Assembly (NCBI GenBank): GCA_014155875.1
Contig: JACEFZ010017415.1
Span: forward strand, 186,001-250,000
From: Cepaea nemoralis
Lineage: Eukaryota > Mollusca > Gastropoda > Stylommatophora > Helicidae
Direction of reading: 5' to 3'
DNA length: 64,000 bases
Position numbers and translations under genes: made by a program. This document shows, in pieces, positions 44,876 to 58,012 of this stretch. Position 1 is the stretch's first letter. Every line of letters starts with the position of its first letter. Under the pieces are notes generated by a model. That model was not told where the DNA came from. It searched no databases and saw only the letters and a list, made by a program, of their open reading frames with translations.

Positions 44876-45180
44876 TAATATATATATATATATAATATAT
44901 ATAAATATATATGTCAGTGTTTTAGCTCAGTATTCTTGTGTATATTTCAGTGTTCTAGAACTCAGTATTCTTGTGCTTTTGTTGATATATTCAGTGTGTT
45001 AGCTCAGTATTCTTGTTGTGTTGTTGTTGAGATATTTCGTTGTACTAGTTCTTCTAGCTTTTTTTGTAAAACTCAGTATCTTGTGTTTTTTTATTGAATA
45101 TTTCAGTATGTTAGCACAGTATTCTTGTTTTTTAATGTTGATATAATTCAGTGTTTTAGCTCAATATTCTTGTGTTTTTT
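44843..45180. repeat. (TA)-rich stretch and T-rich tandem repeat, unit about 50-55 bp
   Basis: 44843-44912 is TA-rich. Then CAGTGTTTTAGCTCAGTATT CTTGTGTTTTTGTTGATATA TT words recur five to six times with indels to about 45180. Confidence 0.75.
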
Positions 45181-45849
45181 TTTGTTCGCTGATAAAGACA
45201 GTGGAAATGTTCGCAGGTATCTGTGGTGCGTCTTTCCTTTCACCAAGTTTCGCAGTTCTATTTTGTATTAATTTGTTGTTAGTATCGGCTGGACTGGACT
45301 TAAATGTCACCTATAGGAATGTCCCAAGTGTGTTCATGTCGGTTCTAGACTCGGCGATGAGCTGAGGGAAACAAGTGTCAAGTCATTTAAGTCAATCACG
45401 TAAAACATAAGTCATTGTCAGTCATGTAGTGTCAATAAGTGGTAAATCACATAAGCCAGTGTTAACCTGAGAGAAAGAACACAAACTGAGGTACTGATTA
45501 CATACTGACACCTCTCATGGAGGAGACAGAGGTTTTGAAGATGTTCATCTCGAGCTGTATTTATAACTTTGGCCGTGTTTAGTTCAAATGTGTCAAATAA
45601 GTTGACTTGATCACACTGTAATTAGATGCCCTTTGTTGTTTCTCTAGAAATCTAATGCAGGGTGCGCTCATTATATTTAATACCATCACCCTTCCACCGC
45701 CTCTCTTTCAGTGAAGAATTCAGTTCTTCTGTAGCATTTCATCTGTTACTTCAGGAGTTTGCTTTCTTGTGGTCTGACCATCACTTACACCAGTCCCTGT
45801 CATTGGAGGCAGACACAAGGCCAAACAGACAATTACTGGGTTCATGTCA
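45181..45849. other. Non-coding stretch
   Basis: Unique-looking; no gene seen. Confidence 0.5.
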
Positions 45850-46785
45850 TGTACAATCTGGACTATCCAAGGAGTCTGGGCAAGTACAGTCTGGGTTATC
45901 TAAAGAGTCTGGATAAGTACAGTCTGGGTTATATATCCAAGGAGTCTGGATAAGTAGTCTGGGTTATCCAAGGAGTCTGGATAAGTACAGTCTGTGTTAT
46001 CTAAGGAGTCTGGATAAGGACAGTTTGGGTTATCCAAGGAGTCTCAATTATCCAAGGAGTCTGGATAAATACAGTCTAGATTATCCAAAGAGTGTGGATA
46101 AGTACAGTCTGTGTTATCCAAGGAGTTTGGATAAGCAGTCTGGATTATCCAAGGAGTCTGGATAAGTAGAGTTTGGGTTATCCAAGGAGTCTGGATAAGC
46201 TGTCTGATATCCAAGGAGTCTGGATAAGTAGTCTGGGTTATCCAAGGAGTCTGGATAAGTACAGTCTGTGTTATCCAAGGAGTCTGGATAAGTACAGTCT
46301 GTGTTATCCAAGGAGTCTGGATAAGCAGTCTGGGTTATCCAAGGAGTCTGGATAAGTACAGTCTGGGTTATCCAAGGAGTCTGGATAAGCAGTCTGTGAT
46401 ATCCAAGGAGTCTGGATAAGTACAGTCTGTGTTATCCAAGGAGTCTGGATAAGTAGTCTGTGATATCCAAGGAGTCTGGATAAGTACAGTCTGGGCTATA
46501 TATACAAGGAGTCTGGATAAGTAGTCTGGGCTATATATACAAGGAGTCTGGATAAGTACAGTCTGGGTTAACCAAGGAGTCTGGATAAGTAGTCTGGGTT
46601 CTCCAAGGAGTCAGTATAAGTACAGTCTGGGTTCTCCAAGGAGTCTGGATAAGTAGTCTGGGTTCTCCAAGGAGTAAGGATATGTACAGTCTGGGTTATC
46701 CAAAGAGTCTCAATTATCCAAAGAGTCAGGATAAGTACAGTCTGGGTTATCCAAGGAGTCTGGATAAGTACAGCCTGGGCTATAC
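45850..46785. repeat. 33-bp minisatellite with 30-bp variants (about 29 units)
   Basis: Unit GATAAGTACAGTCTGGGTTA TCCAAGGAGTCTG, with shorter units lacking TAC AGT (GATAAGTAGTCTGGG...). Units of length divisible by three leave frames open on both strands; no protein is implied. Confidence 0.95.
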
Positions 46786-47178
46786 AAGGAGTGTGGCAAC
46801 ACTATGTCTGGGCTATACAAGGAGTGTGGCAACACTATGTCTGGACTATACAAGGAGTGTGGCAACACTATGTCTGGACTATACAAGGAGTGTGGCAACA
46901 CTATGTCTGGACTATACAAGGAGTGTGGCAACACTATGTCTGGACTATACAAGGAGTGTGGCAACACTATGTCTGGACTATACAAGGAGTGTGGCAACAC
47001 TATGTCTGGACTATACAAGGAGTGTGGCAATACTATGTCTGGGCTATACAAGGAGTGTGGCAACACTATGTCTGGACTATACAAGGAGTGTGGCAACACT
47101 ATGTCTGGACTATACAAGGAGTGTGGCAACACTATGTCTGGACTATACAAGGAGTGTGGCAACACTATGTCTGGACTA
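46786..47178. repeat. 33-bp minisatellite, second type (about 12 near-identical units)
   Basis: Unit CTATACAAGGAGTGTGGCAA CACTATGTCTGGA. It derives from the preceding repeat (shared CAAGGAGT and GTCTGG words) but is almost perfectly homogeneous, so it expanded recently. It creates 11-residue repeats (SVATLCLDYTR and others) in several frames on both strands, up to 203 codons on the minus strand. Confidence 0.95.
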
Positions 47179-47799
47179 GCAAGAGGACAACATGTAACAA
47201 CTGGTACAGGCAAGAACATCAGGTATAAACAGGCTGATAATACATGGGATTGCACCTGGAAATGACAGAGAAAGAATGTGTGAACAAACAAACAAAAAGA
47301 AGCAAAATGACATGTTTCCAAGGTTGAAGAAATAAAAACTGAAACACTGAGATTACTGATGCAGTATTAAATAAAAAACAATATCAACAACTGAGATATG
47401 AAAATGTAGTGTGTTTTATTATGAGCATCTGTGTTACAGTGTTCATGAACATATGTTTATATTCCATTATAATATACATAAGTAACATGTTGAAGTCAAT
47501 GTCCACCAGGTCTGGAGACAACCATAGTGGCCAGGAAATATTAGATAAACATGTGACATGTCCCAGTCTGTAGCTAGTGAGAGTTTCCAGCTGTTAGCTG
47601 CGTCAGTGCTAGCTAGATACATTATCAATGGGTCAATAGATACATATTACTGACTCACTGCTAGATAGGTACATATACAGCTTAATACAAATCAGATTCT
47701 GTACAAGCTAGATACAAACCAAAGTCGGTAGATATGTATTAGTAAGTCATTACTAGGTAGAAACATTACCATTGGGTCAGTGCTAGCTAAATACATGTC
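47179..47799. other. Spacer between minisatellites
   Basis: Unique sequence passing gradually into degenerate units of the next array (GCTAGATACAT... words from about 47570). Confidence 0.5.
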
Positions 47800-48478
47800 A
47801 GTGTGAGGTAGTGCCAGCTAAATTCATGTGAGTGAGTCAGTACTAGCTAGAAACATTACCAGTGAATCAGTACTAGCTAGATATGTATCAGTGAGTCAGT
47901 ACCAGCTAGATGTGTACCAGTGAGTTAGTACCAGCTAGATATCAGTGAGTCAGTACCAGCTAGATATCAGTGAGTCAGTACCAGCTAGATGTGTATCAGT
48001 GAGTCAGTACCAGCTAGATATCAGTGAGTCAGTACCAGCTAGATGTGTATCAGTGAGTCAGTACCAGCTAGATATCAGTGAGTCAGTACCAGCTAGATAT
48101 CAGTGAGTCAGTACCAGCTAGATATCAGTGAGTCAGTACCAGCTAGATATCAGTGAGTCAGTACCAGCTAGATATCAGTGAGTCAGTACCAGCTAGATAT
48201 GTATCAGTGAGTCAGTACTAGCTAGTTATGTATCAGTGAGTCAGTACTAGCTAGTTATGTATCAGTGAGTCAGTACTAGCTAGATATGTATCAGTGAGTC
48301 AGTACTAGCTAGTTATGTATCAGTGAGTCAGTACTAGCTAGTTATGTATCAGTGAGTCAGTACTAGCTAGTTATGTATCAGTGAGTCAGTACTAGCTAGA
48401 TATGTATCAGTGAGTCAGTACTAGCTAGATATGTATCAGTGAGTCAGTACTAGCTAGATATGTATTAGTGAGTCAGAA
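47800..48478. repeat. 25/29-bp minisatellite
   Basis: Two unit lengths of one motif: AGCTAGATATCAGTGAGTCA GTACC (25 bp) in the first part and AGCTAGTTATGTATCAGTGA GTCAGTACT (29 bp, with an extra TGTA-type insertion) in the second. Confidence 0.95.
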
Positions 48479-48721
48479 TGTCACACAAACAACCACAGCA
48501 AGATGACACCAATGTACCCAGGTTGTTTCCCCTTTGTTTGGTCCATATGTATTTCTATAATGTGATAGTTTTGGGGGAAGGGGGAGGAAGAGAGAGATGA
48601 ATTATACACATATAGAGTAAACAATACAAAGAAAAACACATATACCCTAGTAAATCACACACAAACAGCACATATTACAAACAAAAACTATGACCAAACA
48701 AAGAAGAACTAAAAATCAGAC
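48479..48721. other. Short spacer, A-rich
   Basis: Separates two arrays. Nothing recognised. Confidence 0.6.
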
Positions 48722-51700
48722 AAACAATGGCACACACTGTGTAGTGTAAACTAGACAAACAATGGCACACACTGTGTGGTGTAGAGTAAACTAGACAAAC
48801 AATGGCACACACTGTGTAGTGTAGAGTAAACTAGACAAACAATGGCACACACTGTGTAGTGTAGAATGAAACAGACAAACAATGGCACACACTGTGTAGT
48901 GTAGAGTGAACTAGACAAACAATGGCACACACTGTGTAGTGTAGAGTGAACTAGACAAACAATGGCACACACTGTGTAGTGTAGAGTAAACTAGACAAAC
49001 AATGGCACACACTGTGTAGTGTAGAGTGAACTAGACAAACAATGGCACACACTGTGTAGTGTAGAGTGAACTAGACAAACAATGGCACACACTGTGTAGT
49101 GTAGAGTAAACTAGACAAACAATGGCACACACTGTGTAGTGTAGAGTGAACTAGACAAACAATGGCACACACTGTGTGATGTAGAGTGAACTAGACAAAC
49201 AATGGCACACACTGTGTAGTGTAGAGTGAACTAGACAAACAATGGCACACACTGTGTGGTGTAGAGTGAACTAGACAAACAATGGCACACACTGTGTGGT
49301 GTAAAGTAAACTAGACAGACAATGGCACACACTGTGTAGTGTAGAGTGAACTAGGCAAACAATGGCACACACTGTGTGGTGTAGAGTGAACTAGACAAAC
49401 AATGGCACACACTGTGTAGTGTAGAGTGAACTAGACAAACAATGGCACACACTGTGTAGTGTAAATTAGACAAACAATGGCACACACTGTGTGGTGTAAA
49501 CTAGACAAACAATGGCACACACTGTGTGGTGTAGAGTGAACTAGACAAACAATGGCACACACTGTGTAGTGTAGAGTAAACTAGACAAACAATGGCACAC
49601 ACTGTGTAGTGTAAACTAGACAAACAATGGCACACACTGTGTAGTGTAGAATGAAACAGACAAACAATGGCACACACTGTGTAGTGTAGAATGAAACAGA
49701 CAAACAATGGCACACACTGTGTAGTGTAGAGTGAACTAGACAAACAATGGCACACACTGTGTAGTGTAAACTAGACAAACAATGGCACACACTGTGTAGT
49801 GTAGAGTAAACTAGACAAACAATGGGACACACTGTGTAGTGTAGAATGAAACAGACAAACAATGGCACACACTGTGTAGTGTAAATTAGACAAACAATGG
49901 CACACACTGTGTAGTGTAAACTAGACAAACAACGGCACACACTGTGTGGTGTAGAGTGAACTAGACAAACAATGGCACACACTGTGTAGTGTAGAGTGAA
50001 CTAGACAAACAATGGCACACACTGTGTAGTGTAGAGTGAACTAGACAAACAATGGCACACACTGTGTAGTGTAGTGTGAACTAGACAAACAATGGCACAC
50101 ACTGTGTAGTGTAGAGTGAACTAGACAAACAATGGCACACACTGTGTAGTGTAGAGTAAACTAGACAAACAATGGCACACATTGTGTAGTGTAGAGTAAA
50201 CTAGACAAACAATGGCACACACTGTGTAGTGTAGAGTGAACTAGACAATCAATGGCACACACTGTGTAGTGTAGAGTAAATCAGACAAACAATGGCACAC
50301 ACTGTGTATTGTAGAGTGAACTAGACAAACAATGGCACACACTATGTAGTGTAGAGTGAACTAGACAAACAATGGCACACACTGTGTAGTGTAGAGTAAA
50401 TCAGACAAACAATGGCACACTGTGTAGTGTAGAGTAAACTAGACAAACAATGGCACACACTGTGTAGTGTAGAGTAAACTAGACAAACAATGGCACACAC
50501 TGTGTAGTGTAAAGTAAACTAGACAAACAATGGCACACACTGTGTGGTGTAGAGTAAACTAGACAAACAATGGCACACACTGTGTAGTGTAGAGTAAACT
50601 AGACAAACAATGGCACACACTGTGTAGTGTAGAATGAAACAGACAAACAATGGCACACACTGTGTATGTAGAGTGAACTAGACAAACAATGGCACACACT
50701 GTGTAGTGTAGAGTGAACTAGACAAACAATGGCACACACTGTGTAGTGTAGAGTAAACTAGACAAACAATGGCACACACTGTGTAGTGTAGAGTGAACTA
50801 GACAAACAATGGCACACACTGTGTAGTGTAGAGTGAACTAGACAAACAATGGCAAACACTGTGTAGTGTAGAGTAAACTAGACAAACAATGGCACACACT
50901 GTGTAGTGTAGAGTGAACTAGACAAACAATGGCACACACTGTGTGATGTAGAGTGAACTAGACAAACAATGGCACACACTGTGTAGTGTAGAGTGAACTA
51001 GACAAACAATGGCACACACTGTGTGTGTAGAGTGAACTAGACAAACAATGGCACACACTGTGTAGGTGTAAAGTAAACTAGACAGACAATGGCACACACT
51101 GTGTAGTGTAGAGTGAACTAGGCAAACAATGGCACACACTGTGTGGTGTAGAGTGAACTAGACAAACAATGGCACACACTGTGTGTGTAGAGTGAACTAG
51201 ACAAACAATGGCACACACTGTGTAGTGTAAATAGACAAACAATGGCACACACTGTGTAGTGTAAACTAGACAAACAATGGCACACACTGTGTGGTGTAGA
51301 GTGAACTAGACAAACAATGGCACACACTGTGTAGTGTAGAGTAAACTAGACAAACAATGGCACACACTGTGTAGTGTAAACTAGACAAACAATGGCACAC
51401 ACTGTGTAGTGTAGAATGAAACAGACAAACAATGGCACACACTGTGTAGTGTAGAATGAAACAGACAAACAATGGCACACACTGTGTAGTGTAGAGTGAA
51501 CTAGACAAACAATGGCACACACTGTGTAGTGTAGAGTGAACTAGACAAACAATGGCACACACTGTGTAGTGTAGAGTAAACTAGACAAACAATGGTACAC
51601 ACTGTGTAGTGTAGAATGAACAGACAAACAATGGCACACACTGTGTAGTGTAAATTAGACAAACAATGGCACACACTGTGTCGGTAGGTGAACTAGACAA

Positions 51701-53105
51701 ACAATGGCACACACTGTGTGGTGTAGAGTGAACTAGACAAACAATGGCACACACTGTGTAGTGTAGAGTGAACTAGACAAACAATGGCACACACTGTGTA
51801 GTGTAGAGGAACTGACAAACAATGGCACACACTGTGTAGTGTAGTGTGAACTAGACAAACAATGGCACACACTGTGTAGTGTAGAGTGAACTAGACAAAC
51901 CAATGGCACACACTGTGTAGTGTAGAGTAAACTAGACAAACAATGGCCACACATTGTGTAGTGTAGAGTAAACTAGACAAACAATGGCACACACTGTGTA
52001 GTGTAGAGTGAACTAGACAATCAATGGCACACACTGTGTAGTGTAGAGTAAATCAGACAAACAATGGCACACACTGTGTAGTGTAGAGTGAACTAGACAA
52101 ACAATGGCACACACTATGTAGTGTAGAGTGAACTAGACAAACAATGGCACACACTGTGTAGTGTAGAGTAAATCAGACAAACAATGGCACACTGTGTAGT
52201 GTAGAGTAAACTAGACAAACAATGGCACACACTGTGTAGTGTAGAGTAAACTAGACAAACAATGGCACACACTGTGTAGTGTAAAGTAAACTAGACAAAC
52301 AATGGCACACACTGTGTAGTGTAGAGTGAACTAGACAAACAATGGCACACACTGTGTAGTGTAGAGTGAACTAGACAGACAATGGCACACACTGTGTAGT
52401 GTAGAGTGAACTAGACAAACAATGGCACACACTATGTAGTGTAGAGTGAACTAGACAAACAATGGCACACACTGTGTAGTGTAGAGTAAATCAGACAAAC
52501 AATGGCACACTGTGTAGTGTAGAGTAAACTAGACAAACAATGGCACACACTGTGTAGTGTAGAGTAAACTAGACAAACAATGGCACACACTGTGTAGTGT
52601 AAAGTAAACTAGACAAACAATGGCACACACTGTGTAGTGTAGAGTGAACTAGACAAACAATGGCACACACTGTGTGGTGTAGAGTAAACTAGACAAACAA
52701 TGGCACACACTGTGTAGTGTAGAGTGAACTAGACAAACAATGGCACACACTGTGTAGTGTAGAGTAAACTAGACAAACAATGGCACACACTGTGTAGTGT
52801 AGAGTAAACTAGACAAACAATGGCACACACTGTGTAGTGTAGAGTAAACTAGACAAACAATGGCACACACTGTGTAGTGTAGAGTAAACTAGACAAACAA
52901 TGGCACACACTGTGTAGTGTAGAGTAAACTAGACAAACAATGGCACACACTGTGTAGTGTAGAGTAAACTAGACAAACAATGGCACAAACTGTGATGTGT
53001 AGAGTGAACTAGACAAACAATGGCACACACTGTGTAGTGTAGAGTGAACTAGACAAACAATGGCACACACTGTGTAGTGTAGAGAGAACTAGACAAACAA
53101 TGGCA
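48722..53105. repeat. 40-bp minisatellite array (about 109 units) with higher-order duplication
   Basis: Unit CACTGTGTAGTGTAGAGTGA ACTAGACAAACAATGGCACA. Variant units (short AAACTAGACAAAC units lacking GTAGAGT, CAGAC variants, CACTATG, AATCAATGG and 38-bp GCACACTGTG units) mark a second-level duplication: the variants at 49174, 49314, 50247 and 50341 recur in order at 50941, 51081, 52019 and 52113, an offset of 1767-1772 bp. A further partial copy starts about 318 bp later (52431). The largest repeat array in the window. Confidence 0.95.
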
Positions 53106-53784
53106 TACAATACAGTGACCCATGTATTGACAAGACAGCCAACAACTGGTTGTAACAATTGGATAAACTTCAATGAGGACACACAATGACAACAACATGT
53201 GTGCTACAGGACTCTGCATGCTGAAGAAGAGTGGTGGGTAAGCTCTGTACAATGGCATTACAACTGGAAACTTTGTGAGTATCAACATGCTCAAGGGATG
53301 AAGAGTTTACAAACAATATGAAGATATCTGTGAACAGAAATAATCAAACACAGCATTGAGAATAAAATAAGTGTGCTGTATTTGACAAATTAAACATGAC
53401 ATCCTATAAAGGAACCAAAACCATACACAACTTTGGTAAGTTACAAAACAAATTCCCTGATATCAAAATTGTGAAGACGAATTCGACAGCGCTGAAAACA
53501 GTTGTCACTAGACAAATTATTTTTCCAAAAAATATTGATTCAAATATAAGTCAACAATAGCCATATTTCTAACCCTGTGCAATATGTTAAAGAAATGTCC
53601 CATGCTAGATGTCACGTAATAATGGACGACTAAGCGCACTTTCTCAAGTTGTGACTGATATACTGTTGTCTGAAGGTGCAGCACAAGAAATGAATGAATC
53701 AGCACCATTAAGATGACCAGCACTGGAGCTGGCTTGGTTGCTTCTTACATCTCCAATGTTGTCTTGTCTTCTCTTCCTGACTTC
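53106..53784. other. Non-coding stretch
   Basis: Unique-looking; no gene seen. Confidence 0.5.
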
Positions 53785-54330
53785 AGTGTGCCTCTAGTGA
53801 GAGGTCCCTGTGTGTCTCCAGTGAGAGGTCCTGCATGCCTCCAGTGAGAGGTCCCTGTTAGCCTCCAGTGAGAGGTCCTTGTTAGCCTCCAGTGAGAGGT
53901 CCCTGTTAGCCTCCAGTGAGAGGTCCCTGTTAGCCTCCAGTGAGAGGTCCCTGTTAGCCTCCAGTGAGAGGTCCCTGCGTGCCTCCAGTGAGAGGTCCCT
54001 GTTAGCCTCCAGTGAGAGGTCCCTGCGTGCCTCCAGTGAGAGGTCCCTGTTAGCCTCCAGTGAGAGGTCCCTGTTAGCCTCCAGTGAGAGGTCCCTGTGT
54101 GCCTCCAGTGAGAGGTCCCTGTTAGCCTCCAGTGAGAGGTCCCTGCGTGCCTCCAGTGAGAGGTCCTGCGTGCCTCCAGTGAGAGGTCCCTGTGTGCCTC
54201 CAGTGAGAGGTCCTGCATGCCTCCAGTGAGATGTCCCTGCGTGTCTCCAGTGAGAGGTCCTTGTTAGCCTCCAGTGAGAGGTCCTTATTAGCCTCCAGTG
54301 AGAGGTCCCTGCGTGCCTCGAGTGAAGGGT
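53785..54330. repeat. 24-bp minisatellite (about 23 units)
   Basis: Unit TGAGAGGTCCCTGTTAGCCT CCAG with CTGCGTGCC and CTGTGTGCC variants. It gives 8-residue repeats in open frames on both strands. Confidence 0.95.
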
Positions 54331-54657
54331 AACTGTGTACCGAGGTCACCCTCTCAGTTTCTTGCCAGGATTGTAACTTCTAAGACTCTGTAATGAAGCT
54401 TCATGCCATAGGCATGGCACAATATTTGTCCCTACGTTGCTGTGGTATGTTGTAAGCAATTAGTTTCCCTCCCATCAGCTGATTCTTGTCACTCAAGGAT
54501 GGTTGCCAGTCTGGAATGCCTGTATACATGTCTTGCCATGTTTGTTGATGGTCCATGTGACAATGAGCACAGACTTGAAATGATGGAATGATGTGAACTG
54601 TCATGCCAGCCACAGACACTGATTGTTGCTGTGTTCATGTGTACACACTATCCAACA

Positions 54658-54752
54658 CCACATGTTACATCAGAGACATGAATGACTTGATTTGTTACAT
54701 CAGAGACATGAATGACTTGATTTGTTACATCAGAGACATGAATGACTTGATT
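54658..54752. repeat. 30-bp tandem repeat (three copies)
   Basis: TGTTACATCAGAGACATGAA TGACTTGATT, identical copies. Confidence 0.95.
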
Positions 54753-57324
54753 CAAAGTTATCCTCTATGATCGCCTGCCGTCCAGTCACTAGTATTTATC
54801 ACTCTCTAATGTTCTACTGTCAGGCAACCCCTTGTATGTGCATGTCAGCCTACATAGACACAAGATGTCACTGCCACCAGCCGCTCTCTGACAACGTTAC
54901 TGTCACAAAATCTGCCTCATCCTTGACCTTGAACATCTGTTGATTTAATATGCATTATGAAGCACATGTGTAAAGCACTGTTACTTTCAACGATGATGGT
55001 TTTATCTACAGAATGTTGCTTCCTTTTTATTAACTACTTCTAGGTGACCTATTTTATGTATCTTCTGCCATTGTGACTGTAGCAAATACACAATAATACA
55101 AGTCGGCACAGCTGCACTTATACAACACTGCCTGAAAACTCCATGCTGGATGCACAGATACAACATGAATGTACTTGTAAAATTCGCATCAAAACTGGTG
55201 GCAGTTGCTCAACCTCACAGTAAGTATCTACAAAACTATCATGTCTGTCTGCACAAGTGTTGCACAATAAACAACAATCATTTCACCATTACTCAATCCA
55301 TCTTCTTGTGATATACAAGATCCAAATGAAATGTTTCATGTCCTCATATCTCTCCTTTGTTCTGCACTAATTCAACATGTAGAGTAAGTAGTCATCAGTT
55401 TTGATTAGATTTGCCACAAATACTGACACATTTTGTCCACAACCTCCCAACCAGTCAAAGCAGACTTTCATACAGATGATGTGTAAGAGTATTTGCACTA
55501 CAATAAAACCAAATGCTGTCAATGAAGAACAAACTAAACAGTGATTAGTGTCCAGTTGAACAGTTCAAGTCACATGTTGTACCAATGCCAGCCTGCTCAC
55601 AGACAGCACACAGATCTCAAACATTCTGTCTGTCTGTCTGGCCCTGCACATGGACCTAGGAACACTGTAGTCAGCCCACAGCCTCAGTGAAGCTAACTGC
55701 AAGTAGTTCACTCCATTCAGTGCACTATGTTAAACACTTCATACATTCTACAGGCAGACCACAACAACCAAATACCATTCATAAATACCCCACCAAGAAT
55801 ATGGTAAATAAAGCCATGTTCTGACACCAGTGGATAATAATCCTTCTGGCATGCACACACTGGGAACTGTAGTCATCACAATCAACATCTTCTGCAATAT
55901 GTTTATGATAGTAATTACTACGCATGAACGACTTCATAAAAATTTCAAATATACGCATAGAAATGCACAGATTTTAACAGTACAACAAATCCGATGGCAG
56001 ATTTTATAGATTGAAACAGACAGTACAACACAACTTGTACAATGTACTGCTTGTCCTTGTACAACTTATTTGTTTAGGGTGAGGCCTAGAGAAATGTCTG
56101 CTGTATCCACACTATAGTGAGCTGACGGTTTCTACTTGCCCAGACTGAGACGCATGGGCTGGCTAGGTTCACCGACTACAGCTGGGGTGCTGGACAAATA
56201 TTGCTAGTACATGTCATCAATGAACAAGCAGACGACGTCTCACACACAGATAACCAATGACTGCCACATGAACAGTTTGACAGTCACACACTACCAGCAG
56301 CATGGACAAGCCAACATAATGATGCCATTTCCTCAGTTCTGTAGAAGCTCAATGAATGCAGTGTTACACAGACAAGGCACGCAGATTTAACATGCTCCAA
56401 AACAAAGAAAGAACCACATGGTTTTCAGTTTATGTAACCGTGGAATCAAGTCACCGCGGATAGCCATTTCATGACAACTCAAGTGATGTTTTTATTGAAA
56501 CCACATACATCATCACTTCTGTTTACACTTACCCAATTAAAATTTATAATAAAAAACCTAATGGTAAAATAGACAGTTAGTACCAAGATTGGGGAGGCAC
56601 TCTGTATATAGGTATGCACAGCCTATTTATAAATGTCACATGAATTATAACATCAAACTTAATAGTAGGCTAGAAATACTGTCAAGGTGCAAACATAATA
56701 GTCTATGCATATGATTACATTCACAATCACGGAGCACATCGAAGCACTGAACTAAAACAGTGAAAACTGTGTGGACCAGGTATCACGTAGTGACTAGTTT
56801 TATAGTAGTTGGTAACACACCTCATGCAAACTCTCGTGAACCGCTGTACCAGACTGAGGCTGCAGTGCCTTCTGCTAGTCATGTTACGACATGAATGTGT
56901 TCCTTGGACTGTGTCACAAGCCATCGTCTGACAGTGCATGAACTGACATATCCCTTGTGGTTCTGTCATGTGTCTGTCCAAGAGTAGACAAGGCACAATG
57001 GGGCATAAGCAGTGAACAGACCAACTAAGTGTCTGCAGTCATGTCCTCTCATGGAATCAAATGAAGCCAAGTATAACAAAGGAAAGAACCTCCCACCTAT
57101 CTCTATTATTATGACAGTCAGGCCCATGTTATTCATGTGTCTCTGCTTCTCTTCACCAAGTGTGTTTAGGTTACTCACCAACCGTACCCATTCACAAACA
57201 TGTGCACAAGAAGAGGTAGTTTGAACAAATCAATGTCAAGCTCAAGGACAGAACATGTCACATGGTCATGGACCACAAGGTGATGGCTGCCAGGGAGAAT
57301 TTGTTGCTAAAAGATGGCCTTGAT
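54753..57324. other. Unique non-coding stretch, 2.6 kb
   Basis: The longest repeat-poor stretch of the window. No open frame with domain support and no RNA gene recognised. It could be intergenic DNA or an untranslated/intronic part of a gene whose exons lie elsewhere; nothing here decides it. Confidence 0.5.
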
Positions 57325-57480
57325 TGATGACATGGAACTGGACACCATCAGCAGAAGTGGAACATCGAAATTGGCCTTGACTTAGCCATCTGCAGAAGTG
57401 GAACATCGAAATTGGCCTTGACTTAGCCATCTGCAGAAGTGGAACATCTAAACTGGCCTTGACTTAGCCATCTGCAGAAG
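57325..57480. repeat. 41-bp tandem repeat (about three copies)
   Basis: CCATCTGCAGAAGTGGAACA TCGAAATTGGCCTTGACTTA G, near-identical. Confidence 0.9.
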
Positions 57481-57794
57481 ATGAGTTGTACACATTTCAG
57501 TCACACAAGCTGGAACCTTCGTAGAAACATGTCGTAGAAATGGCTGCAAAGATGTTCTAGGGTGCTGGGCAACCAATCGTACCTATAATTATTACGAAGT
57601 GTTTATACATTCTGGCAAGACAAATCTGGTATGCTCAATGAAGATCTGGGGGACACTACAGGACACTAATGAAACACTGAAAGAGCAACACATGCCTTAC
57701 ATTATAGCTGTTTCGTAGATTGAATGTGTGCTGCTGTAAAGTATATAGATAATTATATGTAGGACACAGTGACAGTAATGAGCTATTGTACAGC

Positions 57795-58012
57795 CTAACC
57801 ACACCGGCACTGTTGCCACACTGCCATACCGGCACTGTTGCCACATTGCCACACCGGCACTGTTGCCACACTGCCACTGTTGCCACACTGCCACACCGGC
57901 ACTGTTGCCACACCGGTACTGTTGCCAAACTGCCACACCGCCACTGTTGCCACATCGGCACTGTTGCCACACCGGCACTGTTGCCACACCGGCACTGTTG
58001 CCACACCTGCCA
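57795..58012. repeat. GC-rich minisatellite
   Basis: Words CCACACCGGCACTGTTG (17 bp) and CCACACTG alternate irregularly. GC-rich patch in AT-rich surroundings. Confidence 0.9.

Noticed and set aside
46682..47321. Open frames up to 203 codons on both strands with 11-residue repeats
   Set aside because: A 33-bp stop-free unit keeps several frames open at once on both strands. This is repeat arithmetic, not a protein family.
48722..53105. CRISPR-like regular repeats
   Set aside because: Units are contiguous 40-bp tandem copies with no unique spacers, in a eukaryotic context. The same holds for the 37-bp array.
53745..54349. Open frames of Ser/Arg or Trp/His repeats
   Set aside because: By-product of the 24-bp minisatellite (length divisible by three).
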